Below, piece after piece: positions 16,386-25,231 of a stretch of DNA of 64,000 nt (position 1 is its first letter; every line of letters starts with the position of its first letter). The stretch spans positions 1,364,001 to 1,428,000 of the forward strand of contig NZ_CP126742.1 of the NCBI RefSeq assembly GCF_030246945.1, given 5' to 3'. The stretch is from Microbacterium sp. zg-Y1090 (GTDB lineage Bacteria; Actinomycetota; Actinomycetes; Actinomycetales; Microbacteriaceae). Below the pieces are notes generated by a model that saw only the letters and a program-made list of their open reading frames with translations, was not told where the DNA came from and ran no database searches. The translations under genes and the position numbers were made by a program.

Positions 16386-17836
16386 TCCGAGCACGCCTCT
16401 TCGCCCAGGACGGCGCGACCCTCGAGCTGAGCGGCACGGGCGCGCGCCCGCAGCGGGCCGAGCTGATCGGGCCGCGGGCGCGGGTCACCGCCCGGCTCAC
16501 CGGGCGCGGAACCACCTGGCGCGCGGTCTTCGCGCTGCAGGCGGCGCGCTGGGGCGGTCCGGAGCTGCCGCTTCCGTCGGGGCTGTACGACGTGGTCGTG
16601 ACGGGGCCGGACGGCGAGAGGCTGGATGCCACCGCGGCGGTGCCGCTGACCATGCTCGGCACGCTCCGCGCGGAGCTCGACGCAGCGGTGCTGCGGGTGG
16701 GGCCTCCCGTGGATCCCGCCTACGACTCCGGTGAGGGCCAGGCCGCGCTGGAGCGTCGCTACGTCACGCGGCCGGGGGACGACCTCGAGAACGCGGTGTT
16801 CTTCGAGAGCTTCTACGGCCGCAACGCCAGCTGCAATCCGCTGGCGATCGACCGGGAGCTGGCGCGGGTCGCTCCCGGGGTGACGCGGTACTGGAGCGTC
16901 GTGGACCTGTCGGTGGTGGTTCCCGAGGGGGCCGTCGCCGTCGTGGAGGGCTCGCCCCAGTGGTGGCGCGCCCGGGGTGCGTCGCGCCTGCTGGTGGTCA
17001 ACGACTGGCTGCGCCGCCGGTACGTGCGCCGCCGCGGTCAGCGGGTGCTGCAGACCTGGCACGGCACGCCGCTGAAGCGCCTGGCACTGCATCGACCGGG
17101 GTTCGACCCGCGTCGTGCCGTCGCGGTCGTGCGCGAGTCCCGACGGTGGGACGTGCTGCTGGCGCAGAACCCGTATGCCGCGCGCATCATGACCAAGGCC
17201 TACGCGTTCCTCACCCGCCCGGTGTGGGTGGAGGGCTATCCGCGCAACGACATGCTCGTCACCGGCGACGGCGCCGAGACCCGGCGCACGCTGGGGATCT
17301 CGCCGGGTGAGCGGGTGCTGCTGTACGCCCCCACCTGGCGTGACGACCGGGAGCAGATGGTCGACTTCGTCGACCCGGCTCAGCTGGCCGCGGGATCCGA
17401 CGCCGTCGTGCTGGTGCGCGGACATTCCCGCACCCTGCTGCCCGGGCGCGACGCGACCGGTCCGCGTGTCATCGACGTCACCGCGTTCCCCGACACCGCG
17501 CAGCTGCTGCTGGCCGCGGACGCGCTCATCACCGACTACTCGTCGGTGATGTTCGACTTCAGCGTCACGGGCAAGCCCATGTACTTCCTGGTGCCCGACC
17601 TGGAGTACTACCGCGGCGAACTGCGCGGCTTCTACTTCGACCTGGTCGCCCATGCGCCCGGCCCCGTCGTGCGCACCGCGGATGAGCTCGTGGCCGCCCT
17701 CGCCGATGAGGGGGCGACCGAGCGCCACGCCGAGGCCTACGCCGCCTGGCGAGCCCGGTTCAACCCCCGCGACGACGGTCACGCGGCGGAGCGGGTGGTC
17801 GCCCGGCTGCTGGACCAGGGGTTCATCGACCGCTGA
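16382..17836 (+). CDS. CDP-glycerol glycerophosphotransferase family protein, second copy
   Basis: 484 aa. An N-terminal beta-rich region of about 130 residues (ELSGTGARPQRAELIGPRAR onward) precedes the catalytic part, which has QTWHGTPLKRLA, VLLYAPTWRDDRE, VLVRGHSR and LITDYSSVMFDFSVTGKP. All family motifs are intact, so it should be active. The extra N-terminal domain distinguishes it from the first copy and might bind the nascent polymer. The ATG at 16382 overlaps the upstream stop (ATGA); the open frame further upstream is a shadow of the first gene. Confidence 0.87.
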   Translation: MIRARLFAQDGATLELSGTGARPQRAELIGPRARVTARLTGRGTTWRAVFALQAARWGGPELPLPSGLYDVVVTGPDGERLDATAAVPLTMLGTLRAELDAAVLRVGPPVDPAYDSGEGQAALERRYVTRPGDDLENAVFFESFYGRNASCNPLAIDRELARVAPGVTRYWSVVDLSVVVPEGAVAVVEGSPQWWRARGASRLLVVNDWLRRRYVRRRGQRVLQTWHGTPLKRLALHRPGFDPRRAVAVVRESRRWDVLLAQNPYAARIMTKAYAFLTRPVWVEGYPRNDMLVTGDGAETRRTLGISPGERVLLYAPTWRDDREQMVDFVDPAQLAAGSDAVVLVRGHSRTLLPGRDATGPRVIDVTAFPDTAQLLLAADALITDYSSVMFDFSVTGKPMYFLVPDLEYYRGELRGFYFDLVAHAPGPVVRTADELVAALADEGATERHAEAYAAWRARFNPRDDGHAAERVVARLLDQGFIDR

Positions 17837-17859
17837 CGGGCGGAGCGCGCCGGCGTCGG

Positions 17860-18960
17860 TCAGGGCAGCGGGGTGTTCCGGGTGCCCAGGCGCGAGGTGT
17901 CGACGGTGTCCTTGGCGCCGCGCAGCACGCCGCGGATGAAGCCTGCGCCCCAGGCGAGGTGCATCGTGGGGAGCACCGCGAGCGTCCACAGCTTGTCGCG
18001 CCAGCCCGTGCCCCCTCCGGACCCCGCGGCGACGGCGATGACGAGCGCGGCATAGGCCGCCAGCGGCAGGTAGAGCACCGAGGCCACCAGCGACACCCAG
18101 CCGGTGACCACGCCGGTCAGCTGCAGCACGGCCAGGACGGCGTCGTGGGTGGTGAGCACGACCAGCACGGGCGGGGCGAAGTAGCGCAGCGAGTTGCGGC
18201 GGCCGTAACGGCGCACGAGTTCGCCGCGCCACGTGCCCGTCGCGAAGAACTGCCGCACCAGGCGCGTCCAGCTCTCGCGCGGCCAGTAGGTCACCGCCAG
18301 CTCGGGATCGAACCACACGCGGTAGCCCGCGTTGCGGATGCGCAGATTCAGTTCCCAGTCCTCGCCGCGGCGGATGCTCTCATCGAACATCCCCACTTCC
18401 TCCAGCACCGCCCGGCGCATGACGCCGAGGTACGCCGACTCGGCGGGGCCCTCGTCGCCGCCACTGTGGTACGCGCCGCCGCCCAGGCCGATGGGGGAGT
18501 TGTAGGCGCGTGCGACCGCGCGCTGAAAGGGGGTGCGCCCGTCGGCGCGCATGATGCCGCCGACGTTGGCGGCGCGCACCCGGTCGAGCGTCGCCAGCGC
18601 GCGCCGGGTGTAGCCGGGGGTGAGCTCGGAGTGGGCGTCGACCCGCACGATGGTGGGATGGTGCCCGGCTCGGATGGCCAGATTCAGCCCGACCGGGATG
18701 TCGGCGGCGGGGTTGTCGACCAGCACGATGCGCGGGTCGGCGGCCGCCAGCTGCCGTGCGAGCTCGGTGGTGCCGTCGGTGGAGGGCCCCAGCGCGAGCA
18801 CCAGTTCCACGGGCCGCCCGTCGACGTCCTGATCGAGCACCGTGCGCGTCGCGCGCTCGAGGTACGCCCGCTCGTTGAGCACCGGCATCACGAACGTGAC
18901 GCCTGCGTCCGCGGCGACCGCAGGGGCGTCCTTTCCGCTGCGGGTGGCGTCGACGTGCAT
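17860..18960 (-). CDS. Glycosyltransferase family 2 protein with C-terminal membrane helices
   Basis: 366 aa. The GT-A domain begins VTFVMPVLNERAYLE; the metal-binding region is IVRVDAHSE (D-A-H in place of D-X-D), and the acceptor acid lies in RRGEDWELNLRIRN. Two to three hydrophobic helices follow (about 255-330). This layout fits membrane-attached sugar transferases of cell-surface polysaccharide synthesis. It is convergent with the second glycerophosphotransferase and divergent from the third. A CATGAT at 18967-18972 lies six bases before its ATG and may be the -10 box. Confidence 0.85.
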   Translation of the reverse strand: MHVDATRSGKDAPAVAADAGVTFVMPVLNERAYLERATRTVLDQDVDGRPVELVLALGPSTDGTTELARQLAAADPRIVLVDNPAADIPVGLNLAIRAGHHPTIVRVDAHSELTPGYTRRALATLDRVRAANVGGIMRADGRTPFQRAVARAYNSPIGLGGGAYHSGGDEGPAESAYLGVMRRAVLEEVGMFDESIRRGEDWELNLRIRNAGYRVWFDPELAVTYWPRESWTRLVRQFFATGTWRGELVRRYGRRNSLRYFAPPVLVVLTTHDAVLAVLQLTGVVTGWVSLVASVLYLPLAAYAALVIAVAAGSGGGTGWRDKLWTLAVLPTMHLAWGAGFIRGVLRGAKDTVDTSRLGTRNTPLP

Positions 18961-18987
18961 CAGTCGATCATGTCATGCGCCGCGACG

Positions 18988-18993
18988 TAGGCT
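18988..18993 (+). promoter_or_regulatory. -10 box TAGGCT, leaderless type
   Basis: TAGGCT ends six bases before the GTG at 19000. Only 15 bases separate it from the candidate box (CATGAT) of the divergent GT2 gene. Confidence 0.5.
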
Positions 18994-18999
18994 GGAGAC

Positions 19000-20277
19000 G
19001 TGGGTGTCGTGACGGATGGACGGAAGGCCGTGGCTCTGCTGCGCCGGGCGCTGGAGAACCGATCGGCGGCGATCGCGGCGCGCCGTGAGCTGGCTGCCCG
19101 CGGACGGCATCCGTCGATGCACTACCGCGTCGCCGTGTACTTCGCCGACGGTGCGGTCAACATGTACCAGATGCGGCAGTGGTACAAGCCGCTGGCCGAG
19201 CTGTCGGCGCACTGGCCCGTCGTGGTGCTCAGTCGGGCCGCCACCGGCGCGCAGGCGCTGCTGGCCGACGGCGCGCTGCCGGTCGCGTTCGTGCCGACGG
19301 TGCGGGACCTCGAGCGCGTCATCGCCGACCAGGACATCCGCGTCGTGCTGTACGTGAACCAGAACACCCGGAACTTCCAGATGTTCCGTTACGGGCGGCG
19401 CTGGCATGTGTTCATCAACCACGGCGAGTCCGACAAGATGTACATGACCACCAACCAGTTCAAGGCCTACGACTACGCGCTCGTGGCCGGTGACGCCGCG
19501 CGGGAGCGTCTGGCGCGGGTGCTGTGGGACTACGACATCGAACGCCGCACGATCGAGATCGGCCGCCCGCAGGCCGACCACTACTCGGGGACGCTGCCGT
19601 ACACGCCCGACGACCGCACGGTCGTGCTGTACGCCCCGACGTGGGAGGGCGACCGGCCATCGGCCCACTACGGCTCGATCGCGACGCACGGCGAGGCCCT
19701 CACGCAGGCGGTGCTCGCCAGCCCCGCCCATCGGCTGATCTACCGCCCGCATCCCCGCTCGGGTGTGGTCGACCACGAGTACGGTGCGGCGAACGCGCGC
19801 ATCATCGCCGCCATCGCCGCCGCCAATGCCGCCGACCCCACCGCTGCGCACGTGTACGACGACGGACCCGATCTCGGCTGGCAGCTCGCCGCGGCGGATG
19901 TCGCCGTCGTGGACATCTCCGCCATGGTGTACGACCGGCTCGCCGCCGACCGCCCCCTGCTGGTGACGCGCCCGGCGGACCCTCGGGCGAGCATCGACAC
20001 CCACGGCTATCTCTCTGCCTGCGAGTGGCTGGATGCCGCATCGGCCGGCCGTATCGTCTCGGAAGCCGACCGGGTGCTCTCCGATCCCGACGCCGCCGCG
20101 CGACTGCGGGAGTGGGTGCGGCACTATTTCGGCGACACGACACCGGGCGCGGCGACCGAGCGGTTCCATGCAGCGATCCGGCAGCTGATGGACGAATGGG
20201 ACCGGTGGCACGCGCTGACCGCCGGCGACCCGGTGGACGACGATCAGGACGACGCCGAACTCGACGACGGCGTGTGA
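19000..20277 (+). CDS. CDP-glycerol glycerophosphotransferase family protein, divergent third copy
   Basis: 425 aa. The family is recognised from VVLYAPTWEGDRPSAHYGS, the preceding phosphate-binding region and the overall length. Two hallmark motifs are altered: the usual W-H-G is FINHGESDKMY, and the usual ITDYSS is VVDISAMVYDRL. The His of the first and the acid of the second remain, so activity is possible with changed substrate. The C-terminus is acidic (DDDQDDAELDD). The stop lies one base from the stop of the convergent maltokinase gene, leaving no room for a terminator. Confidence 0.8.
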   Translation: MGVVTDGRKAVALLRRALENRSAAIAARRELAARGRHPSMHYRVAVYFADGAVNMYQMRQWYKPLAELSAHWPVVVLSRAATGAQALLADGALPVAFVPTVRDLERVIADQDIRVVLYVNQNTRNFQMFRYGRRWHVFINHGESDKMYMTTNQFKAYDYALVAGDAARERLARVLWDYDIERRTIEIGRPQADHYSGTLPYTPDDRTVVLYAPTWEGDRPSAHYGSIATHGEALTQAVLASPAHRLIYRPHPRSGVVDHEYGAANARIIAAIAAANAADPTAAHVYDDGPDLGWQLAAADVAVVDISAMVYDRLAADRPLLVTRPADPRASIDTHGYLSACEWLDAASAGRIVSEADRVLSDPDAAARLREWVRHYFGDTTPGAATERFHAAIRQLMDEWDRWHALTAGDPVDDDQDDAELDDGV

Positions 20278-20278
20278 G

Positions 20279-21661
20279 TCAGCGCGCGGACGATGCGGTG
20301 ACGAGCCGTTCGACCGCGCGCAGCGGGATCGTGAGCCAGGTGGGCCGCGAGCGGGATTCGTACACCGCCTCGTAGACGGCCTTGTCCAGTTCGAGGGCGT
20401 TCAGCAGCGCACCCGTGATCTTCGCCCGCGGGCGGGCGCGGTCGGCGTAGCCGGCGAGGAACCCGTCCCGGGCGTTGTCCGCCCAGTCCCGGAGTGCGGC
20501 GGTCTGGTCGGGGTGTTCGATGCGCACCGACCCGGCGACGTACTCGAACGAGCGGAGCATGCCGGCGACGTCGCGCAGTGCCAGGTCGGGTGCGGTGCGC
20601 TCTGCCATGGCGCGCATGGGTTCGCCCTCGAAATCCAGCAGCACCCAGCCGCGGTCGGGCACGGCCAGCACCTGACCGAGGTGGTAATCGCCGTGGATGC
20701 GCTGCAGGGGCGGCCACTCGACGTCGAGCGCGCGGTCGTACACGGCTTCGATCGCGCGGCGCGCGTCGACCAGTGCCGGAACCTCGGCGATCGCCGTCGA
20801 CAGGCGTCGCTGCCAGGCATCCCGCATGGCGGCGCGGTCGAGCGCCGTGGCGGGAGCCGTGGGGAAGAGGTGCGCGAGCGAGCGATGCACATCGGCGGTG
20901 GCGGCGCCCAGGTCGAAGGCGGGCCGGGAGAAGTCGCCGCTCTCCGCCGCAGAGCGCAGCGCCAGCCGCCACGCGTCCTCCACGTCGGGGAGGAACTCCT
21001 GAGCGAACGCCAGTGAGCCGGTGAGCCGGCTCGGGGCGCCGGCGTCGGTCCACGAGCACTCCAGCCATCCGACCGCGCGCGGGACATGGGGGGAGCGTGC
21101 GTCGCTGAGCGCGTTGTTCAGTTCGATGTCGGGATTGGTGCCCGATTGCAGCTGCCGGTAGATCTTGCAGATGATCGGCGGTGCGCCGTCGGCGAAGCGG
21201 AAGCAGACCGACGTGTTGGACTGCTCCCCGGTGAGCACAGCGGCACGGTGCGCCTCCAGAGCCGCACCGAGGTGCGGGGAGGATGCCGACGGGTGCCCGA
21301 CCGCGACGGTGCGGCCCGCCCGCACCGTGCCGCCGCGGGTGATCAGCTGCAGCAGCGCCGACGAATATGCGGGGTCATGCGGAGCATCGATCAGCGTGGT
21401 CCCGGGCTCGGGGTGGCCGATCACGTGCGCGGCCTGGCCATGGGGCACGGTCTCCGTGGGGCGGGAGACGACGGGCACCTGGTACGAGATCGCCGGCAGC
21501 GTGCCCTCGTCGGTGAGGATGAGCGTGCGCGCGCGCACGCCCGGCTCGTCGCCGGGCATCTCCCACGAAGCGACGTGGCGAAGGTGCGGCGTGCGGCCTT
21601 TGGCGGCGTACCAGCGCTGACGCGGCATCCAGGCAGCGAGGCTCGCCAGCGTGCTGTCCAT
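20279..21661 (-). CDS. mak: Maltokinase (Mak)
   Basis: 460 aa. The N-terminal cap (MDSTLASLAAWMPRQRWYAA) is typical of maltokinases. The kinase fold carries IHGDYHLGQVLAV and VLLDFEGEPMR, the catalytic loop and metal-binding loop of this aminoglycoside-phosphotransferase-like family. It should make maltose 1-phosphate, the donor for GlgE in the TreS-Mak-GlgE route to alpha-glucan. treS and glgE are not in the window, so this copy stands apart from its usual partners. The ATG at 21661 is preceded by TACGCT at a seven-base distance. Confidence 0.88.
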   Translation of the reverse strand: MDSTLASLAAWMPRQRWYAAKGRTPHLRHVASWEMPGDEPGVRARTLILTDEGTLPAISYQVPVVSRPTETVPHGQAAHVIGHPEPGTTLIDAPHDPAYSSALLQLITRGGTVRAGRTVAVGHPSASSPHLGAALEAHRAAVLTGEQSNTSVCFRFADGAPPIICKIYRQLQSGTNPDIELNNALSDARSPHVPRAVGWLECSWTDAGAPSRLTGSLAFAQEFLPDVEDAWRLALRSAAESGDFSRPAFDLGAATADVHRSLAHLFPTAPATALDRAAMRDAWQRRLSTAIAEVPALVDARRAIEAVYDRALDVEWPPLQRIHGDYHLGQVLAVPDRGWVLLDFEGEPMRAMAERTAPDLALRDVAGMLRSFEYVAGSVRIEHPDQTAALRDWADNARDGFLAGYADRARPRAKITGALLNALELDKAVYEAVYESRSRPTWLTIPLRAVERLVTASSAR

Positions 21662-21668
21662 GCCCGCG

Positions 21669-21674
21669 AGCGTA
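21669..21674 (-). promoter_or_regulatory. -10 box TACGCT of mak, leaderless type
   Basis: TACGCT ends seven bases before the maltokinase ATG on the minus strand. Confidence 0.45.
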
Positions 21675-21717
21675 TTGGGGTGTCCCGATGCTGTCGAGAG
21701 GCGCGCCCGGCCGGGGA

Positions 21718-21939
21718 TCAGTCGCCGTCGCCGCCCGAGTCGGAGCCGCCGGCGATGTCCCACAGGCGTGGATCGACCGGGATCTCCACCGAGGCGACGG
21801 CGCCGCCTTCGACGAGGGCGAGCGCATCGGGCAGCTCATCCGCGTCGACCGAGGTGCTCGGCGCGGTGGGCACCAGGGGCTCGCCGGGGAGCCCCGCCCA
21901 CTCGGTGGGTTCCTCCGGGCGCTGCATGAACATTCCCAT
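21718..21939 (-). CDS. Small conserved hypothetical protein
   Basis: 73 aa and acidic, starting MGMFMQRPEEPTEWAGLPGE and ending in a Gly/Ser/Asp tail. It has no membrane segment or known domain. The N-terminal motif looks conserved in character (Pro/Glu/Trp-rich), and codon use is coding-like, with G or C in most third positions. It lies between maltokinase and an uncharacterised protein on the same strand, without overlap. A second in-frame ATG two codons later would also fit. Function unknown. Confidence 0.6.
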   Translation of the reverse strand: MGMFMQRPEEPTEWAGLPGEPLVPTAPSTSVDADELPDALALVEGGAVASVEIPVDPRLWDIAGGSDSGGDGD

Positions 21940-21972
21940 GGTTCCATTGTGCGCCCGACCGGGCGCGACGGG

Positions 21973-22947
21973 TCAGTCCGCGTCGAGCGCGGCTGCTGCC
22001 CCCGCGGGGTCGTCGCCGGTGTCCGAGCGGCGCTCGATCGCGCGTCGGCCGGGACGGACAACGCCGCCCACGCGCCGAGCCGCCCACTGCACGCCGTGCG
22101 CGGCACCGCTGCCGGCGGCGGCGAGGGCGCCGCCGGCGCGGCGAGCACCCCTCAGGGCCGCGTGCTCCAGCCGGATGGCACCCTCCTTGGGTTCCAGCTC
22201 CGGGGGGTACGTCGCCGGCGGTGCGCCGAAGCCGCGGCGGGCATTGGCGAGCACCCGGCGGCCGAGGATGTGGTTGCCGGTGCCGCCCACAGCCGCTCCG
22301 ATGCCGAACGGAAGAGCTTTCCCGAGCACCGAGGCTCCGCCTTTCGCGGCGAACTGGCGCACGAACGTGGATTTCAGCCGGTCCACCAGAGGGCCGACGG
22401 CGGCGCGGGGGAGCGTCTTGGTGATCATCTCGCCCCAGTACTTGTCGCGCGTGACCCCCTTGCCCGCGGCCTGCCCGGCCAATTGGGAGACCAGATCGAT
22501 GCCCTCGCGCCCCAGCATGAGGGTGAGGACGAGCGCACGGGCGCGGTCCGGGTCGTCCACAGGGATGCCGTGGAGCTCGGACATCGATTGGGCGTACAGC
22601 GCCGTGGCCTCGAGGAACCCGAGCGTCTCGACGCCTCCGAGTGCGAGGGTGACCCCGGTGCCGATGCCGGGAACGACGGCGGTCGCGCCCACGGTCGCGC
22701 CGCCCCCGGTGACCGCGGCGAGGTAGCGCCGCTCCAGGATGCGGGCGATCTCCGCTGTCCCGGCATCCGGATGCCGAAGCCGGATGCTGCGCAGGTGCGC
22801 CACCACCGCGGGACGCTGGATCGCCAGCACCCGGTCGAGCATCCGCACGAGCAGGGGGTTGTCGACGGTGGCCGTGGGGAGCGAACCTGCCGCCCACGGC
22901 GCATCGTCGGCGAGCGTGTGGATGCGATGCACCTTCTCGTCGGCCAT
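21973..22947 (-). CDS. Conserved hypothetical protein with a hydrophobic centre, EcsC-like at best
   Basis: 324 aa. I do not recognise this family with certainty. About residues 84-107 (TVGATAVVPGIGTGVTLALG) form a Gly-rich hydrophobic segment, and a second Gly-rich one lies near 215-235. The C-terminus (about 255-324) is Arg/Ala-rich and low-complexity. The layout is loosely like EcsC-type proteins. The ATG at 22947 was chosen because a TAGGAT box ends seven bases upstream; another ATG at 22965 would overlap that box. It is followed by the 73-residue protein on the same strand. Confidence 0.65.
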   Translation of the reverse strand: MADEKVHRIHTLADDAPWAAGSLPTATVDNPLLVRMLDRVLAIQRPAVVAHLRSIRLRHPDAGTAEIARILERRYLAAVTGGGATVGATAVVPGIGTGVTLALGGVETLGFLEATALYAQSMSELHGIPVDDPDRARALVLTLMLGREGIDLVSQLAGQAAGKGVTRDKYWGEMITKTLPRAAVGPLVDRLKSTFVRQFAAKGGASVLGKALPFGIGAAVGGTGNHILGRRVLANARRGFGAPPATYPPELEPKEGAIRLEHAALRGARRAGGALAAAGSGAAHGVQWAARRVGGVVRPGRRAIERRSDTGDDPAGAAAALDAD

Positions 22948-22954
22948 GCGCAGA

Positions 22955-22960
22955 ATCCTA
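22955..22960 (-). promoter_or_regulatory. -10 box TAGGAT, leaderless type
   Basis: TAGGAT ends seven bases before the ATG at 22947 on the minus strand and fixes that start over the ATG at 22965. Confidence 0.45.
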
Positions 22961-22997
22961 TGCACGCCGCCTGGAGGGACGCACCGGCTTGCGAAGG

Positions 22998-23690
22998 TCA
23001 GACGAAGAGGTTCGCGCGCTCCAGGTCTTCGGCGAAGTCCACCTCGACGGCGTAGAGATCGGAGATGTCCAGCGGCTGCAGGCGCACGCCGTCCTCGGCG
23101 ATGGCCAGCTCCAGGCCCCGCTCGAAGTAGTCCTGGTCATCGACGCGGGCGAGCTGGCGCATGAACGCCCGCTTGTCGCCGGCGGAGATGTAGTTGATCC
23201 CCACGGCCTCGCCGATGCCGCCGGTCACCGTCTTGGACAGCCCGGCGATGTAGCCGGCGGCGTCGACGGTGTACTTGACCTCTTCGTCGCTGACCTTGGC
23301 GGTGTTGACGGTGACGAACGAACGGTCGGCCTCGATCAGGGCGATCGCGCGGCCGAGCACACGCGGGTCGAACACCACGTCGCCGTTCATCCACAGCACG
23401 CCGCCCTTGCCGGTGGCGGCCAGCGCCCGCATCAGCGACTTCGACGTGTTGGTCTGGTCGTAGCGGTCGTTGTACACGTAGTCGACGTCGGGGAAGGCTT
23501 CGACGATCGTCTCGGCGCGGTAGCCGACGACGGTGGTGATGCGAGCGGTCTTGCCGAAGGCCGCCCGGATGTTGTCGTGCTGCTGCTGCATGATGCTGCG
23601 GCCGTCGCTGAGCTCGGTGAGCGGCTTGGGCAGGCTGCGTCCGAGTCGCGAGCCCATGCCGGCTGCGAGGATCACGGTCTGAAGAGTCAC
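22998..23690 (-). CDS. Nucleotidyltransferase (NTP transferase), LicC-like
   Basis: 230 aa. The nucleotide-binding start is VILAAGMGSRLG with SLPKPLTEL just after, and VLWMNGDVVFDP supplies the metal-binding Asp. YVYNDRYDQTNTSKSL resembles LicC-type CTP:phosphocholine or sugar-phosphate nucleotidyltransferases. With three CDP-polyol-type transferases nearby it may make an activated donor for the same polymer, which is inference. The GTG at 23690 was chosen for AGGAG seven bases upstream. A 5-bp inverted repeat CTGTC-GGTT-GACAG at 23717-23730 lies in the leader and could be a protein site. Confidence 0.82.
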   Translation of the reverse strand: MTLQTVILAAGMGSRLGRSLPKPLTELSDGRSIMQQQHDNIRAAFGKTARITTVVGYRAETIVEAFPDVDYVYNDRYDQTNTSKSLMRALAATGKGGVLWMNGDVVFDPRVLGRAIALIEADRSFVTVNTAKVSDEEVKYTVDAAGYIAGLSKTVTGGIGEAVGINYISAGDKRAFMRQLARVDDQDYFERGLELAIAEDGVRLQPLDISDLYAVEVDFAEDLERANLFV

Positions 23691-23887
23691 GGGGTTGCTC
23701 CTGAAGTCTGTGTTCACTGTCGGTTGACAGAGAGGACACCCCTTTGTGCCTGGTCAATGGTAGCGAGGGCACCTGAGAAGGGGCAGAATACCCGGCCGCC
23801 GTTGTCGTTTCGTGACAAATCGGACGAAGTATGACCGATCCGAGGCTCGACCGCGTCGAGGTCGGATCTGCTTGATACCGTGGTCGG

Positions 23888-25231
23888 GTGACAGCGTCGC
23901 TGCCCTTGCCCCACGACCCTGCTCCGGATGACGTTCCGGCGCAGAACGACGTGGAGCGTTCGGGAGGGCGGCCTGCGGCGAAGCCGCGCAAGCCCCGTCC
24001 GCGCGGCTCTGCAGCGAGCCGGAAGCCGGCAGCCGCCGCGGTCGCGCCGCTCGTCCCCGCCCCGCCGCCGCTGCCTCCGCGTCCGCCGTTGCCGCCCATC
24101 CCGGCGGCCGAAGCGGCCCGCGCGGCGGTGCCCGCCACGTTGCCACCCCGCCCTGCCGAATCGGCGGCCGCCGTTGCGGCTCGCATCGCCGAGCACCGCG
24201 CGGCCGTGTCATCGGTCGTCGCCCCCGCTCCCGCGGTGGAACCCGAGCCGATCGTCGAGCCCGCGCCGATCGTCGAGCCTGAGCCGGAGCCTGAGCCTGA
24301 GCCGATCGTGGAGCCTGAGCCCACCGCCGAGCCGGAGCCCGGCGCCGCCCCCGAGGCGGACGATGGCGCGCCGCTCGACGATCCGGAGGACACCTCCGTC
24401 GCCGGTGCCGACGCGGTCGAATCCGTCATGGCCTCCCTCGAGGGTGACGTGCGCGCCGACGCGGACGACGCCGTGCCCGCTCTGCGGTTGCGCGGCGTGA
24501 CGAAGGTGTTCGGCGGTGTCGCGGTGGTCGACGGCATCGACCTCACCGTTCCGGCGGGCGCGTTCTACGGCCTCGTCGGTCCCAACGGCGCCGGCAAGAC
24601 CACCACGCTGTCGATGATCGCGGGGCTCCTGCGTCCCGACCGCGGCAGCGTCAAGGTCAACGGCATCGACGCCGCAGCCGACCCCGTCGCCGCCAAGCGG
24701 CTGCTGGGCGTGCTTCCCGATCGGCTGCGCACCTTCGACCGGCTCACCGGCCGCCAGCTGCTGCATTACTACGGCCTGCTGCGGGGTCTTCCCGGTCCCG
24801 TCGCCGACAGCAGGGCAGCAGACCTGGCACGTGCGTTCGACCTCACCGACGCCCTCTCGCGGCCGGTGTCGGACTACTCCGGCGGTATGACGAAGAAGAT
24901 CATGCTCGCGGGGGCGATGATCCACTCGCCTCGCGTGCTCGTGCTCGATGAGCCCTTCGAGGCGGTCGACCCGGTCTCCAGCGCCGTCATCCTCGACATC
25001 CTCGGCGCCTATGTCGCCCACGGCGGCACCGTGATCCTCTCCAGCCACGGCATGGAGCTCGTCGAGCGGGTCTGCACGCGCGTCGCCGTCATCGTGGCCG
25101 GACAGGTGCTGGCCGAAGGCACGGTCGACGAGGTGCGCGGCGAGCTCACCCTCGAACAGCGCTTCGTCGAGCTGGCAGGCGGGCTGAGCGATGTGGAAGG
25201 CCTGGAGTGGTTGCACACGTTCTCCGACTGA
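23888..25231 (+). CDS. ABC transporter ATP-binding protein with long disordered N-terminal extension
   Basis: 447 aa. The ABC domain begins near residue 200: Walker A GPNGAGKTTT (Lys near 236), signature DYSGGMTKKIMLAG, Walker B VLVLDEPFEAVDP, and an H-loop in ILSSHGMEL. This is the single-domain exporter type. Residues 1-195 are unusual: Pro/Ala-rich, with basic stretches, then a run of Pro-Glu repeats (about 118-150) and an acidic part. The permease follows, overlapping by 25 bases. The substrate is unknown. No other good start was seen between the GTG and the ABC domain with a ribosome site, so the extension is probably translated. Confidence 0.88.
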   Translation: MTASLPLPHDPAPDDVPAQNDVERSGGRPAAKPRKPRPRGSAASRKPAAAAVAPLVPAPPPLPPRPPLPPIPAAEAARAAVPATLPPRPAESAAAVAARIAEHRAAVSSVVAPAPAVEPEPIVEPAPIVEPEPEPEPEPIVEPEPTAEPEPGAAPEADDGAPLDDPEDTSVAGADAVESVMASLEGDVRADADDAVPALRLRGVTKVFGGVAVVDGIDLTVPAGAFYGLVGPNGAGKTTTLSMIAGLLRPDRGSVKVNGIDAAADPVAAKRLLGVLPDRLRTFDRLTGRQLLHYYGLLRGLPGPVADSRAADLARAFDLTDALSRPVSDYSGGMTKKIMLAGAMIHSPRVLVLDEPFEAVDPVSSAVILDILGAYVAHGGTVILSSHGMELVERVCTRVAVIVAGQVLAEGTVDEVRGELTLEQRFVELAGGLSDVEGLEWLHTFSD

